Positions 35,958 through 45,928 of a stretch of DNA of 64,000 bases are shown here, piece by piece; positions within the stretch are counted from its first letter, which is position 1, and each line of letters begins with the position of its first letter. Location: contig JAIPJT010000004.1 of assembly GCA_021733985.1 (NCBI GenBank), positions 30,767 to 94,766 of the forward strand, written 5' to 3'. This DNA is from Victivallales bacterium. GTDB lineage: Bacteria > Verrucomicrobiota > Lentisphaeria > Victivallales > GWF2-38-69. The notes under the pieces were generated by a model, which worked only from the letters and a program-made list of their open reading frames with translations, did not search any database and was not told where the DNA came from. A program made the position numbers and the translations under genes.

Positions 35958-37067
35958 TTAAAGATTATTTCTGTATTTTTTCTGAAGTATTTTTTCCTGA
36001 TTTAAACCGAGATTTTTAATCGGTACCAGCCATTTCCCGCCGCTGTTTTCCGGAATAACAACTATAGAATCTTCATCGTCGCTTTGAGGGAGCTGGTAGA
36101 GGCCGTATTTAGATTTCTTTTTACGGGGGGGGATTTTTGAAATTGGATATAGAGGCATATCGATTCTATCCAGAAGTTTTTCTGCTTTTGTCGCTGTCCG
36201 TGTTGTTGGATAATTTACAAGAATTTTCTTAATATAACGTTTAGCTGCTTTCTGGTTATTGTTTCGGTTATAAAATTCAGCAAGTTTATACAGCCTGTCC
36301 GATTCAAATTCATAGGTGTCTTTCAAATTACTTTTTGCCCATTTTATCTCTTTTGAATCCGGATATTTCTTTATAAATTCAATTAGAACTTTTCTTGCTT
36401 CATGAGTATTTTTACCATCGCCGTCACCGTGTTCAGCTAATTGAAGATATATATGCGCCAAGTCAAGATAAGCTATTTCTTTTGCCTTAGAATCTTCATA
36501 TTTATCTATGATGCTTTTATAAGTGGTTATAGCTTTTTGATTTTCGTTATTATTTAAATATACAATCCCCAATTTAATAAGCATTCGGGGAACAAAATCG
36601 GCATAGGGTGACTGTTTAAAAATAGTTTCATATATTTCCTTTGTTTTATTTTCATCCTTAATCCAGGGCATCCACCAGTAAGGTTTTTCTCTATAGCCGT
36701 TAAAATATTTATTACCTATTTCATATTCTCTTCTTACAAGTTTGGAAACATCGCATTTAGACGGGTAATCTTTAATAAGCTCTTTAAGGCATGAAAATTC
36801 TTCGTAAAGCAGTTCGCCTTTACGGTTGGCTTTAACTGCCTTTTTCAATGCATTAGCTTTTAGCTGAGGGGAATTTGCGTATTGTACAGCAGCTTTAAAT
36901 TTATCTGATGCATTTCTATAAGAACCCTCTTTCATTTCCTCCAGCCCTTTGGCATAAGCTTTGCGTGAATACGAATCATCAGCAAGTAGGTTAAAGTTGA
37001 TGCTGAAAATAACAGCAGACATTATCAGTAATGATAAAAAGTAAGTATTTTTTTTGATAAAAAACAT
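35958..37067 (-). CDS. Exported TPR protein (BamD/YbgF-like)
   Basis: A 369-residue protein with a signal peptide (SLLIMSAVIFSINFNLLADD) but no lipobox. It contains at least five TPR-like repeats between about 30 and 300, including YLNNENQKAITTYKSIIDKYE and ARKVLIEFIKKYPDSKE, the pattern of BamD and YbgF proteins. The last 70 residues are basic and Pro-rich. Placed before lptE, it may help assemble the outer membrane, but the missing lipid anchor argues against a plain BamD. Confidence 0.72.
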   Translation of the reverse strand: MFFIKKNTYFLSLLIMSAVIFSINFNLLADDSYSRKAYAKGLEEMKEGSYRNASDKFKAAVQYANSPQLKANALKKAVKANRKGELLYEEFSCLKELIKDYPSKCDVSKLVRREYEIGNKYFNGYREKPYWWMPWIKDENKTKEIYETIFKQSPYADFVPRMLIKLGIVYLNNNENQKAITTYKSIIDKYEDSKAKEIAYLDLAHIYLQLAEHGDGDGKNTHEARKVLIEFIKKYPDSKEIKWAKSNLKDTYEFESDRLYKLAEFYNRNNNQKAAKRYIKKILVNYPTTRTATKAEKLLDRIDMPLYPISKIPPRKKKSKYGLYQLPQSDDEDSIVVIPENSGGKWLVPIKNLGLNQEKILQKKYRNNL

Positions 37068-37205
37068 TTTAAAAATTAATTTTCAGAAGTTGCTTAATCT
37101 GAACCGGTAAAAATTAGAAATAATTGATGAGTTAAAATCCAAATGAAAATTTTTGAACATAAAATATAAACTTAACTTAACTATTTTTTTTTTCAATTGA
37201 ACATT

Positions 37206-38207
37206 TCAGTAAATTTCGCTTTTAGCTTCTCTGTTCATGAGGCTGTCAAGGCTTTCTCCAGGATTTTTATCTTCGTATAAAATTTTATACAGTTCATCTA
37301 TAATCGGTGTTTCCGCATTGTGATTTGCTGATAAATTATAAGCGCTTTTTGTGGTTTTAATCCCTTCAGCAATAACAAGGCCCATTTGTTCTGTAATTTG
37401 TTTTAAAGTGTAGCCTTCGCCGATTTTTTCTCCTACAAATCTGTTTCGGCTGTGTTTGCTGCAGCAGGTAACAATCAAATCGCCTATACCGCTCAACCCC
37501 GAAAAAGTTTCGAATTTACCATTAAGAGACGTACCTAATCTTGACATTTCGGCAATACTGCGTGTTATCAATGCTGCTTTAGAGTTGTCACCGAGGCCTA
37601 AACCGTCAGAAATACCGGCTGCTATTGCGTAAACATTTTTAAGTGAGCCGCCGAGTTCGACACCAGTTACATCATTCGAACAGTATATGCGAAATTTTCC
37701 AGACATGAATTTTTTCTGGATAAACTCTGCCTGTTTAATGTCTGAGGAAGCGGCAACAACTGCCGTCGGTTCAGATTTTGCTACTTCTTCAGCATGGCTC
37801 GGACCCGAAAGCACTGTATAAAATGCATCTCTATCGATAATTTCTTCAATCAATTCGCTGATCCGTTTTAAAGAATCGTTTTCAATACCTTTTGCGAGGT
37901 TGACAAAACAGTGTTTATCTTTGTTATAATAAGGCTTCAGTTCCGTTAAGAGTTTTCTGACATACTGTGATGGTAGGGCAATTATTAAAATTTCGCCAAA
38001 AGCAATAGTTTCGTCGAGTTTTGAAGAGAATTTAAGTTTTTTCGGCAAATCAACCCCTTTTAAAAATTTGGGATTAGTCTTATTTTTTTTCAAATATGAG
38101 ATATTGTCAGGGAAAGGGCCCCAGAGAATTACATTAAAGCCTTTTTTACATAAATGGCAGGCCATTGCAGTTCCCCAACCGCCATCGCCTAAGATAGAAA
38201 TATTCAT
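37206..38207 (-). CDS. gpsA: Glycerol-3-phosphate dehydrogenase [NAD(P)+]
   Basis: A 333-residue enzyme reducing dihydroxyacetone phosphate to sn-glycerol-3-phosphate for phospholipid synthesis. ISILGDGGWGTAMA is the nucleotide-binding loop, then NLAKGIE, LSGPSHAEEV and ELGGSLKNVYAIAAGI with the catalytic Lys. Length is normal. It lies 31 bp after nadE; a 138-bp AT-rich gap follows before the TPR gene. Confidence 0.95.
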   Translation of the reverse strand: MNISILGDGGWGTAMACHLCKKGFNVILWGPFPDNISYLKKNKTNPKFLKGVDLPKKLKFSSKLDETIAFGEILIIALPSQYVRKLLTELKPYYNKDKHCFVNLAKGIENDSLKRISELIEEIIDRDAFYTVLSGPSHAEEVAKSEPTAVVAASSDIKQAEFIQKKFMSGKFRIYCSNDVTGVELGGSLKNVYAIAAGISDGLGLGDNSKAALITRSIAEMSRLGTSLNGKFETFSGLSGIGDLIVTCCSKHSRNRFVGEKIGEGYTLKQITEQMGLVIAEGIKTTKSAYNLSANHNAETPIIDELYKILYEDKNPGESLDSLMNREAKSEIY

Positions 38208-38238
38208 TATCTGCTCCTGTTTTTTTTCTATTTTAATT

Positions 38239-40173
38239 TCAGTTGTTTAAATCACCGATCCATTCTGAAGATGAAGCATCGGGGGGCATTCTCCAGTCAC
38301 CGCGCGGGGATAATGCAATTGTTCCGATTTTAGGACCGTCCGGTATACAGTTTCTTTTAAACTGCTGTGAGAAGAATCTTTTTATAAAAAGTTTAAGATA
38401 TTTTATTATAAAGTCAGTGTTGTATTTATTGCCGTAAGTGAGGTTAGCCAAATACAGTATTTTTTTAGGTCTGGCGCCGTATTTGATAGTGTGATAAAGA
38501 AAAAAGTCATGAAGTTCATAAGGCCCGATAATATCTTCTGTTTTTTGTGAAATTAAGCCTTCTTTGTCCGGCGGCAAAAGCTCCGGAGTTACCGGTGTAT
38601 CAATTATATCTACAAGAACTTTTTTCATATTTTGGGCTGAATTCTCAGCATACCAGTTAATAAGATACCTTATAAGTGTTTTCGGGACAGTACAGTTTAC
38701 TGCGTACATTGACATATGGTCGCCGTTATAAGTTGACCATCCAAGCGCTATTTCTGACAGATCTCCGGTTCCTATTACAATGCCGCGCTCTCTATTTGCT
38801 ATATTCATAAGAAGCATAGTTCTCTGCCTTGCCTGGACATTTTCATAAACTGTATTTTTTATTTCCGGATCGATATCAAGTGTTTCAAACTGGGCTTCAC
38901 ATACTGATTTAATATTTATTTCTCTCAGGTCCGTATTAGAGAGTTTACACATTTCCAGGGCATTATTGTAAGTTTTGTCTGTAGTACCGAAACCAGGCAT
39001 TGTAACTGTGATAATATCAAAGGCAGGTTTATTCAGGATTTTATGCGCTTCTATTGTAACAAGCAGTGCAAGTGTAGAGTCCAAACCCCCGGAAATACCT
39101 ATTACCGATTTAGCACTGCTCGTGTGTCGAAGCCTTTTGGCTAATGAATGTGCCTGAATTTTTATAATTTCGCTGCACCTGATCTCCTGTTCATCCTTAT
39201 TAGGAGGAACAAATGGGTGTGGATTGTATTTTCTGTTTATTTCATCGATTTTGTTAATACAGGTGATTTTAATCCTATCATAAGTTAAGTCAGTGATATT
39301 ATTTTTCAGTGTATGAAAATTTTTTTCCATATTGGATTCGGAAAGTCTTAGATACAGTAATTTTTGACAGTCAATATCAGAATAGCTGATAGCATTATCA
39401 ACCGTAAACCTGCTCGAATTATAAATTATAGAACCATTTTCGCCTGAAAGCATATGTCCCCCATAGAGAAGATCTGACGAAGATTCGTGAACTCCGCTGG
39501 ATGTGTAAATATATCCACAGATACCTTTAGCGCTTTGATTTTTTACCAGTTGAGTCCTGTACTGGGCTTTTCCTATTACTTCATTGCTCGCTGATATATT
39601 TATTATAACTGTGGCCCCTGCAAGTGTATGGTAGGAACTTGGGGGAATTATAGACCACAGGTCTTCGCATATTTCAACAGCAAATTTAAACTCTTTGTTA
39701 TAGTTGAAAATTAAGTTAGTGCCGAATGGGACTGCTGTATCGGAAATTTCTATACAGGAAGATTTGAAAAGTTCCGTGTGTCCGGTAAACCATCTTTCCT
39801 CGTAAAATTCATTATAATTCGGCAGGTTTGATTTAGGCACTATTCCGAGAATTTTTCCTTTTTGAATGACAGCCGCACAGTTGTATAGGGAATTGTTATA
39901 TTGTACGGGGAGGCCTAAGACAGAAATAATATTTAAACCTTCTGTCAGTTTAGTGATTTTATATAAAGCATTCAGAGCAGAACTAATTAATGATTCCTGA
40001 AAAAACAAGTCTCCGCATGTATAAGATGTGATACAAAGTTCAGGGAAGGATATCAGTGCAGCCTTTTTTTTATCGGCCATTTTAATGCAGTGGACAATGT
40101 TGTTTAAGTTATAATTAATATCAGCAATCTTTAATTTCGGCACGGCAGAAGCTATTTTATAAAAACCATACAT
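38239..40173 (-). CDS. nadE: Glutamine-dependent NAD+ synthetase
   Basis: A 644-residue two-domain NadE. The N-terminal nitrilase-type glutaminase has the Glu45 (FPELCITSY), Lys114 (VPKSNLPNY) and Cys169 (VEICEDLW) triad. The C-terminal synthetase has the ATP loop VIGISGGLDSTLALL near residue 362. It makes NAD+ from nicotinate adenine dinucleotide with ammonia channelled from Gln. The long form is the one that does not need free ammonia. It follows ispD by 11 bp. Confidence 0.96.
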   Translation of the reverse strand: MYGFYKIASAVPKLKIADINYNLNNIVHCIKMADKKKAALISFPELCITSYTCGDLFFQESLISSALNALYKITKLTEGLNIISVLGLPVQYNNSLYNCAAVIQKGKILGIVPKSNLPNYNEFYEERWFTGHTELFKSSCIEISDTAVPFGTNLIFNYNKEFKFAVEICEDLWSIIPPSSYHTLAGATVIINISASNEVIGKAQYRTQLVKNQSAKGICGYIYTSSGVHESSSDLLYGGHMLSGENGSIIYNSSRFTVDNAISYSDIDCQKLLYLRLSESNMEKNFHTLKNNITDLTYDRIKITCINKIDEINRKYNPHPFVPPNKDEQEIRCSEIIKIQAHSLAKRLRHTSSAKSVIGISGGLDSTLALLVTIEAHKILNKPAFDIITVTMPGFGTTDKTYNNALEMCKLSNTDLREINIKSVCEAQFETLDIDPEIKNTVYENVQARQRTMLLMNIANRERGIVIGTGDLSEIALGWSTYNGDHMSMYAVNCTVPKTLIRYLINWYAENSAQNMKKVLVDIIDTPVTPELLPPDKEGLISQKTEDIIGPYELHDFFLYHTIKYGARPKKILYLANLTYGNKYNTDFIIKYLKLFIKRFFSQQFKRNCIPDGPKIGTIALSPRGDWRMPPDASSSEWIGDLNN

Positions 40174-40184
40174 TATAAAATTCC

Positions 40185-40859
40185 TTATTTAAAGCTTATA
40201 TTGTTTAAATCTGTTTTATATGTTATTTTTCCGTTCGGGAAAGGATTTTCAACAAGGTAGACTTTTTTTCCAGCATACTCCATAGCACTTGAATCATCAG
40301 TAATAAATATATTGTCTTCTATAATTTTAGAGTAAGATAAGAGAATATCACTAAGTTTAAAAACCTGGGGGGTTTCAATTGACCATAAATTTCTTCTGTC
40401 AACAGTTTCGATAACTAAACCGTTCTGTTCTGCTTTCTTTACTGTATCATTTATTTTTTTGGCTGCTATTCCGCTTCCAAGTTTCCTGCATAATCTATAA
40501 CATTCATTAAGTATATACTGCCTCACCATAGGGCGTGCTGTGTCGTGTATTGCTGCGTAAGTCACTTTATCTTTCAAAGCAAGCAGACCTTTATATACAG
40601 AATTAAAACGTTCTTTCCCGCCGGAGATAAAAGTAAAACCATTATCAGGTATATATTTATTCAGTATGGATTCAAATTTTGCAATATTCAGTTTATTGCA
40701 GACAACTATAATATTTTCCCTTTTGCAAAGCGGGGACAACGTTTGTATAGAATGTACAAGTAACGGTAAATTCTTATAATTTTCAAGCAGTTTATCTTTT
40801 TCCCCATAACGGGTGCTTCTGCCTGCAGCAAGAAAAATGATTCCCAGATCATAATACAT
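40185..40859 (-). CDS. ispD: 2-C-methyl-D-erythritol 4-phosphate cytidylyltransferase
   Basis: A 224-residue nucleotidyltransferase. GIIFLAAGRSTRYGEKDK is the CTP-binding loop and AAIHDTARPMVRQ and VDRRNLWSIETPQVF are IspD signatures. It makes CDP-methylerythritol in the MEP pathway. GGAG lies close before the ATG. Its partner ispF is the last gene of the same run, five genes on. Confidence 0.94.
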   Translation of the reverse strand: MYYDLGIIFLAAGRSTRYGEKDKLLENYKNLPLLVHSIQTLSPLCKRENIIVVCNKLNIAKFESILNKYIPDNGFTFISGGKERFNSVYKGLLALKDKVTYAAIHDTARPMVRQYILNECYRLCRKLGSGIAAKKINDTVKKAEQNGLVIETVDRRNLWSIETPQVFKLSDILLSYSKIIEDNIFITDDSSAMEYAGKKVYLVENPFPNGKITYKTDLNNISFK

Positions 40860-40901
40860 TCTTTTCTCCGATATAATTGACTGTTTTCTGTGAGGATAAA
40901 A

Positions 40902-42722
40902 TTATTTATTTAATTTATCCATTATATTATTATATCTTTTTTTATATAAATTCGGAAATAAATCTTTTGCTTTTTTGAAATTTTTTACAGAAACGTTTAA
41001 CTTTTTTTGAAATGCCTGCGATATAGCTAATTTATAATAAAAAGAAGCTCTTTCGGGTGAACGTTTAATTGCATTTTTAAAACACTTCTCTGCCTTTACC
41101 CAATTTTTTTGTTTTAAATAAAAATTGCCTGCAACTGCCCACGGTGTTGGAGAAGAGGGATATGCATTAACAGTTTTTTCAAGCAGGTGAGATATTTTTC
41201 TTTTTAACTCTTTTTTTTGAGGTTTCTTATTGGTTGTTCTAAGTATCGGAATAGGAAAGCATGCAGATTTAAGCTGTTGCAGTTTATATCTTGCAGGTAA
41301 TATCCATAAAGAAAAAAAGCAGATGGCAGTAATTAACGCGGCAGAGAGGATATAAAGTATTAGAGTTAGTTTGTTTTTAACTTGTAAAGTTTGAATTTTC
41401 CCGGTTTCTAACATTCCGAGAAATGAAAATAATACTGCTGTTAAAATAATTGCAGGTATCTGAAAGTCGACCTCAAAAAGCATATGAAAGAATAACGAGA
41501 CCAATCCGTAAAAAATATAAAACCTATAATCAGTCAGTACTGACTTTGAATGCTGATATATTTTTTTTCCTATCAAAATAATAGGGAAAAGAAAAGCTGC
41601 GACGTTAAATATGCCCGAAAAGATACCTGCCTGGGAAGTTGTATTTAAAATATAGTTATGCACAGTATGTGCTGCTTCAGGGGAATTCACTGATTTTAAA
41701 AAGCCGTAATGATAGAAAAAAGTACCCCAGCCGGAGCCCGAAACAGGATTATTCATGAAAAGCTTTAAAGCAACTTTGTAATAGTCCAGCCTGACTGCTA
41801 TGCTTGATGATAAATCTCCTTTGACCTGCATTAGGTAAAACAGGATTACAACAGTTGTGAAAAGCAGTAAAAATAAAGAAAGTTTAATTTTTTTTGAGAA
41901 AAAAAGTAAAAGCATCAGCATTGTCGAAAGTCCAAGGGATAAAATCCCTGAGCGACTTCCTGTTAAAAAAATAGCTGAAATAAATATTGTAAACACTAAG
42001 ACTGAAAAAATATATTTGAACTGTATTTTACTTGTATAACGGTAAGAGAACCAAGTACATACAGGAAACGTTAATATTAAAAAACCTGATAAGGTATTAG
42101 TAAGAGAAAAAGTTGAAAAGATGTAATTCTGCATCAGGCGTGTAGAAAAACCGGGATTTAATAGTAGTTTCTCATTGCCTGTAAAGGAAGACAGTGTATT
42201 CCGGGTCGCCTGAAAGCCGTAAAAGTATTGATATAGCCCGTAAAGTACAATAATAAGAGCGGCCCAAAACACAGAACCCAGCAGATATTTTATTAAATTT
42301 TCTTTGTCAAATGAATTAGAAATAAAGAATACAAAAATTGAAAAGGAAGCAATGCCTGCTATGTAAAAACATTGCATAACAGCAAAATCATTACAGGAAG
42401 CATTCAAAAAACCAGAGAATGAAAATAATGCCAGAAAAAACCATATTAAACAAAGTAAATAAGAGCCATAGGAAAAGTGATAACGAAGTTTTCCTTTATT
42501 GTATATAGCAGCCCACAAAAGAATGACCGCGGATAAAGTTGTAAAAAAGACCGGAGGCCACGAAAATATAATCCATTCAGCTGTGTTTAACGGGAAAATA
42601 AATGCTCCAGGCAGCGCTGCTGGAGTTCCGAATTTAAGAATTGATATAAATATAGAAAAAGCGCATAAGAAAAGGAAAAAGTCTACAGAGTTATCTTTTT
42701 GTTTACCGGTCGAATCTGCCAT
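40902..42722 (-). CDS. O-antigen ligase/polymerase-like membrane protein with TPR tail
   Basis: A 606-residue protein with about 12 membrane helices of the Wzy/WaaL (Wzy_C) family. The large periplasmic loop contains PVSGSGWGTFFYHYG and AAHTVHNYILNTTSQAG, the conserved His-containing segment of ligases. Residues 520-600 form two TPR repeats (WAVAGNFYLKQKNWVKAEKC). It would ligate or polymerise a glycan on undecaprenyl diphosphate. It is located 43 bp before ispD in the direction of transcription and follows the PSP1 gene by 10 bp. Confidence 0.82.
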   Translation of the reverse strand: MADSTGKQKDNSVDFFLFLCAFSIFISILKFGTPAALPGAFIFPLNTAEWIIFSWPPVFFTTLSAVILLWAAIYNKGKLRYHFSYGSYLLCLIWFFLALFSFSGFLNASCNDFAVMQCFYIAGIASFSIFVFFISNSFDKENLIKYLLGSVFWAALIIVLYGLYQYFYGFQATRNTLSSFTGNEKLLLNPGFSTRLMQNYIFSTFSLTNTLSGFLILTFPVCTWFSYRYTSKIQFKYIFSVLVFTIFISAIFLTGSRSGILSLGLSTMLMLLLFFSKKIKLSLFLLLFTTVVILFYLMQVKGDLSSSIAVRLDYYKVALKLFMNNPVSGSGWGTFFYHYGFLKSVNSPEAAHTVHNYILNTTSQAGIFSGIFNVAAFLFPIILIGKKIYQHSKSVLTDYRFYIFYGLVSLFFHMLFEVDFQIPAIILTAVLFSFLGMLETGKIQTLQVKNKLTLILYILSAALITAICFFSLWILPARYKLQQLKSACFPIPILRTTNKKPQKKELKRKISHLLEKTVNAYPSSPTPWAVAGNFYLKQKNWVKAEKCFKNAIKRSPERASFYYKLAISQAFQKKLNVSVKNFKKAKDLFPNLYKKRYNNIMDKLNK

Positions 42723-42731
42723 TTTTTACTT

Positions 42732-43661
42732 TTATTTTCCATGCATTTTTTTAATTTCTTCACTGTCATCTAGCTCAAAAACTTCTTCAGGAATTTCTTC
42801 ATCCTCACCAACCGTTTCAGGTACATTGCTGCCTACTCCGGAAACTTTATATTTATCAGGGTAAATAACTCTGACTTCCTTTTTGGGACAGGTGATACAT
42901 TTAGAGGACTCCTCTATTGTTACCGTTACTTGCTGTGTCAGTAAATTTCTGTCTGTTATCCTTCCAATTCCTTCTTCGCACTCGCAAAAGGCTCCTCGCC
43001 TGGGCATATCCTTATCAAGTTCAAGATAGCCGTCATGTTCATATTTTAAACAACATTTCAGTCGTCCACATATTCCTGAAATATTAACCGGATTTAGTGA
43101 CAGGTCCTGTTCTTTAGCCATTTTTACATTGATTGAATCGAATTTTTTAATATATCTCTTACAGCAGAGCTCATAGCCGCATACACCCAGCCCCCCGAGT
43201 ATCGAAGTTTCATCGCGTACACCAATTTGCCTTAATTCTATTCTGGTATTTAAGGACTGTGACAGGTCCTTTACAAGCTGTCTGAAATCAACACGGCCGT
43301 TGGCCGTGAATTGAAATGTAGCGAGTTTTTTATCAAAGGAGTAATGTGCATTCAGAAGTTTCATTTTAAGCCCGAGTCTCTTTATATGTGAAAGAGCCGT
43401 TTTATATGCTGATTTTGCTCTGACTCTGTTTTCATTAGCCTTACTTTTATCACGCATAGTGGCTTTTCTTTCAATGAAAGGCAGTTCTCTTTTGTCAAGT
43501 TCAGGCGAAAGGGAGCCTATATATTTTTTTATTTTACCGTAGTCAAGGATTTTATCCTTTTTTATAATACAGCAATCATCTTCTTTCAGGTGCAGTTTCT
43601 CGTCAGCATATGCTTCATAAAATGCTCCGGTTTCAAGTGTTATTTCATATAACAGTTCCAT
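42732..43661 (-). CDS. PSP1-domain protein (RicT-like)
   Basis: A 309-residue PSP1-domain protein. The conserved cysteines of RicT/YaaT lie in GVCGYELCCKRY and GICGRLKCCLKYEHD, which hold an Fe-S cluster in the Bacillus protein complex. In Bacillus it takes part in RNA processing with RNase Y. I favour the start at Met 43661 (MELLYEITLETG), which aligns with the usual beginning; in-frame ATGs at 43676 and 43697 would add 5 or 12 residues, and none has a clear Shine-Dalgarno. An acidic tail ends the protein. It is the first gene of the long run to ispF. Confidence 0.85.
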   Translation of the reverse strand: MELLYEITLETGAFYEAYADEKLHLKEDDCCIIKKDKILDYGKIKKYIGSLSPELDKRELPFIERKATMRDKSKANENRVRAKSAYKTALSHIKRLGLKMKLLNAHYSFDKKLATFQFTANGRVDFRQLVKDLSQSLNTRIELRQIGVRDETSILGGLGVCGYELCCKRYIKKFDSINVKMAKEQDLSLNPVNISGICGRLKCCLKYEHDGYLELDKDMPRRGAFCECEEGIGRITDRNLLTQQVTVTIEESSKCITCPKKEVRVIYPDKYKVSGVGSNVPETVGEDEEIPEEVFELDDSEEIKKMHGK

Positions 43662-43865
43662 AATATAATAATCCATATTCAATTGTTTTTTTAGCATAGA
43701 ATCAATTTGATTTTAACATAAGACTATATATTGATTTTACTATATAATCAAATTATCTTTAAGATAATAGTTTTTTATAAATCAGATACAACTTTCACGA
43801 AAAAAGAATTCTCTTCCGGCGAATTCATTTTTGTGCAAAAACTTTAAAAATCATAAGGAATTATA

Positions 43866-44519
43866 ATGAAAAAGAAATTTTTAAAAATATTTTGCTATTT
43901 AACAGGTTTATTAGTTTTGTTTGTGATTCTTATCCTTACTGCAGTTTATTTTGCGTTTTCTAATACTCCTAATAAAATGAAGGTGCCGGCTTTGGATTAT
44001 TCGGCCTGGTTCAGCGCAAACCGGAAAATTAAAAAGGAGATGAACATTCTATCCGGGAACGATGCGTTCAGTAAAACAAGAACTGTCAGAATAAATAAAG
44101 AAGAAGTTAATTCTTTGCTTAACATGTCGGTTTCAGCAAATAAACTGTATTCAGACAGTAATTCTTCAAAGCCATACGAGCTTGAATATATTTATTTTGA
44201 CGGAAAAGTATTTACAGCATTTATAACGCTCAAAACAAACTTTAATACTCCATTTGGACGTTACTTAAACCTAAAAATAAAATTTGTTCCTGTTATAGAT
44301 AACGATACTTTTGAGATGGAAATAAAATATTTCAGAATTGGAAATATTCCTATTCCAGCCGGAATAGCAAATTATCTGATGGCAAGAAATATGGAGAATG
44401 TTAAGGAAAATGAAAGTGTGGAAAATATTGTTAAGGCTGTAAAAGTATTTACCGTAAAGGATGATTCCGTAGTTATAAAATATTCACCGGCAGTTGCTGC
44501 AAGTATTTTAGAAAACTGA
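43866..44519 (+). CDS. Membrane-anchored protein of unknown function
   Basis: A 217-residue protein with one N-terminal hydrophobic helix (about 9-30, YLTGLLVLFVILILTAVYFAF) and a periplasmic domain. Later strands such as YIYFDGKVFTAFITLKT and NLKIKFVPVIDNDTFEMEIKYFRIGNIPIPA recall DUF2993-like or lipid-binding beta folds, but I do not recognise the family. AAGGAA is before the ATG. It is followed at 17 bp by the rluA-family gene. Confidence 0.65.
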   Translation: MKKKFLKIFCYLTGLLVLFVILILTAVYFAFSNTPNKMKVPALDYSAWFSANRKIKKEMNILSGNDAFSKTRTVRINKEEVNSLLNMSVSANKLYSDSNSSKPYELEYIYFDGKVFTAFITLKTNFNTPFGRYLNLKIKFVPVIDNDTFEMEIKYFRIGNIPIPAGIANYLMARNMENVKENESVENIVKAVKVFTVKDDSVVIKYSPAVAASILEN

Positions 44520-44536
44520 AAAAATTTCATAGATTA

Positions 44537-45685
44537 ATGAGTATTAAAAAACTAAACCTTTCCAGGCAAATGGGAAAATACGAAAAACGAAAAATTTCTT
44601 CGACTGTTGACAGTCAGCATTGTGGTTACCGGATAGATAACTATTTAAGTGAAAGGTTTGACTACCATTCACGAAATGAATGGCAGAATATAATTAAAGA
44701 GGGTAATATTTTATTAAACAAAACTTTGTGTAAGCCCTCTAAAATAATTAAACCCGGCGATGAAATTGAGTTTAATGTCGAAGATTTTAAAGAACCAGAC
44801 TGCAACCTGGATTATAAGACAGTATATGAAGATGACGATATCCTTGCTGTAAACAAACCCTGTAACTGCATTATCCATCCCGTCGGCCCTTTTTTCAGAA
44901 AAACTTTGACCTATAAATTAGAGGAAGACTTAGGTTACCCGGTATTTCCTGTTAACCGACTTGACAGAGAAACTACCGGGCTTGTCCTTCTTGCTAAAAA
45001 ACCGGGAACGGCTAAAACACTCTCTCAAAACATTGCGGACAGAAAAGTTTATAAGGAATACTATGTAGGGGTACACGGTATATTTCCGGAAAGAATAAAT
45101 TCAGCAGGTTACCTTCTCAATGATATTAACAGTCCTGTAAGGAAAAAACGAAAATTCCAGGAGAAATATCCCTACCTTTTAAATGAAAATGACTTTGAGT
45201 TTGCCGAGACAGATTTTGAACTTATTCAGACTTCACATATCAGACAAAATATATTTGAAAAAATAAAACCCGTTTCTTCTGAAACCGATAATCGCGGGGG
45301 ACAGTTCATACCCGGAAGCAGACTGCTCCCGGATGCAAGAGAATATTATGAGACAACAAATGACAGTGACATTAAAAAATTAAACAATAAGATAAGCCTT
45401 GTAAAAGTTAACCTTAAAACCGGCAGGCTTCACCAGATAAGGGCAACTCTATGCTCTCTCGGTTTTCCTGTTATAGGAGACAAAATTTACGGGATATATG
45501 ATACTCTTTACCTTCGCTTTATTGATGGAAACCTAACTTCATTGGACAGAAATAGGTTAATAATCGATCATCAGGCTCTGCATGCATACTGTTTAATTTT
45601 TTCTCACCCATCGACAGATGAAAAAATCGAAATAAAAGCCGAACTTCCCGGAGAAATTAAAAATCTTTTCCCTGACGATAACTAA
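44537..45685 (+). CDS. RluA-family 23S rRNA pseudouridine synthase with insertion
   Basis: A 382-residue protein. The N-terminal S4 domain is at about 28-85; the catalytic domain has VNRLDRETTGLVLLAKK with the active Asp near residue 141 and KTGRLHQIRATLCSLGFPVIGDKIYG. Between these two parts there is an extra loop of about 50 residues (around HIRQNIFEKIKP to IKKLNNK) not found in typical RluD. It converts uridine to pseudouridine in rRNA; the exact site cannot be assigned. No strong Shine-Dalgarno is seen. Confidence 0.88.
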   Translation: MSIKKLNLSRQMGKYEKRKISSTVDSQHCGYRIDNYLSERFDYHSRNEWQNIIKEGNILLNKTLCKPSKIIKPGDEIEFNVEDFKEPDCNLDYKTVYEDDDILAVNKPCNCIIHPVGPFFRKTLTYKLEEDLGYPVFPVNRLDRETTGLVLLAKKPGTAKTLSQNIADRKVYKEYYVGVHGIFPERINSAGYLLNDINSPVRKKRKFQEKYPYLLNENDFEFAETDFELIQTSHIRQNIFEKIKPVSSETDNRGGQFIPGSRLLPDAREYYETTNDSDIKKLNNKISLVKVNLKTGRLHQIRATLCSLGFPVIGDKIYGIYDTLYLRFIDGNLTSLDRNRLIIDHQALHAYCLIFSHPSTDEKIEIKAELPGEIKNLFPDDN

Positions 45686-45870
45686 ATTTCCATAGAAAAA
45701 AATTCCCGCCATCTTAAAACATACTGACATTCTCCAGCTTCTGTAGTTAACACGAATATTGAATCGTCACGCATACCTGTTAAACCTTGTCGGACTTTCT
45801 AAAATATAGATTATTACTTTTGAACTATTCCCTGAATATTTTTTTTACAGAAAGTAATTAAAAAAAGGAG

Positions 45871-45922
45871 TTGCAAATTGTACTTGGATAGGGTAGAATA
45901 GGAGATAAAAGGAGCATTTAGG
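45871..45922 (+). promoter_or_regulatory. Promoter of the mraZ cluster with overlapping MraZ-type operator
   Basis: TTGCAA (45871-45876), a 17-bp spacer and TAGAAT (45894-45899) form a good sigma70-type promoter. Four AGG triplets lie at exactly 10-bp steps: 45890, 45900, 45910 and 45920, in the contexts TAGGG, TAGGA, AAGGA and TAGGT. MraZ is known to bind direct repeats with a 10-bp period in front of its own gene, so this is very likely its operator. It brackets the -10 box and reaches the Shine-Dalgarno, as expected for autorepression. Confidence 0.75.
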
Positions 45923-45928
45923 TGTGAA

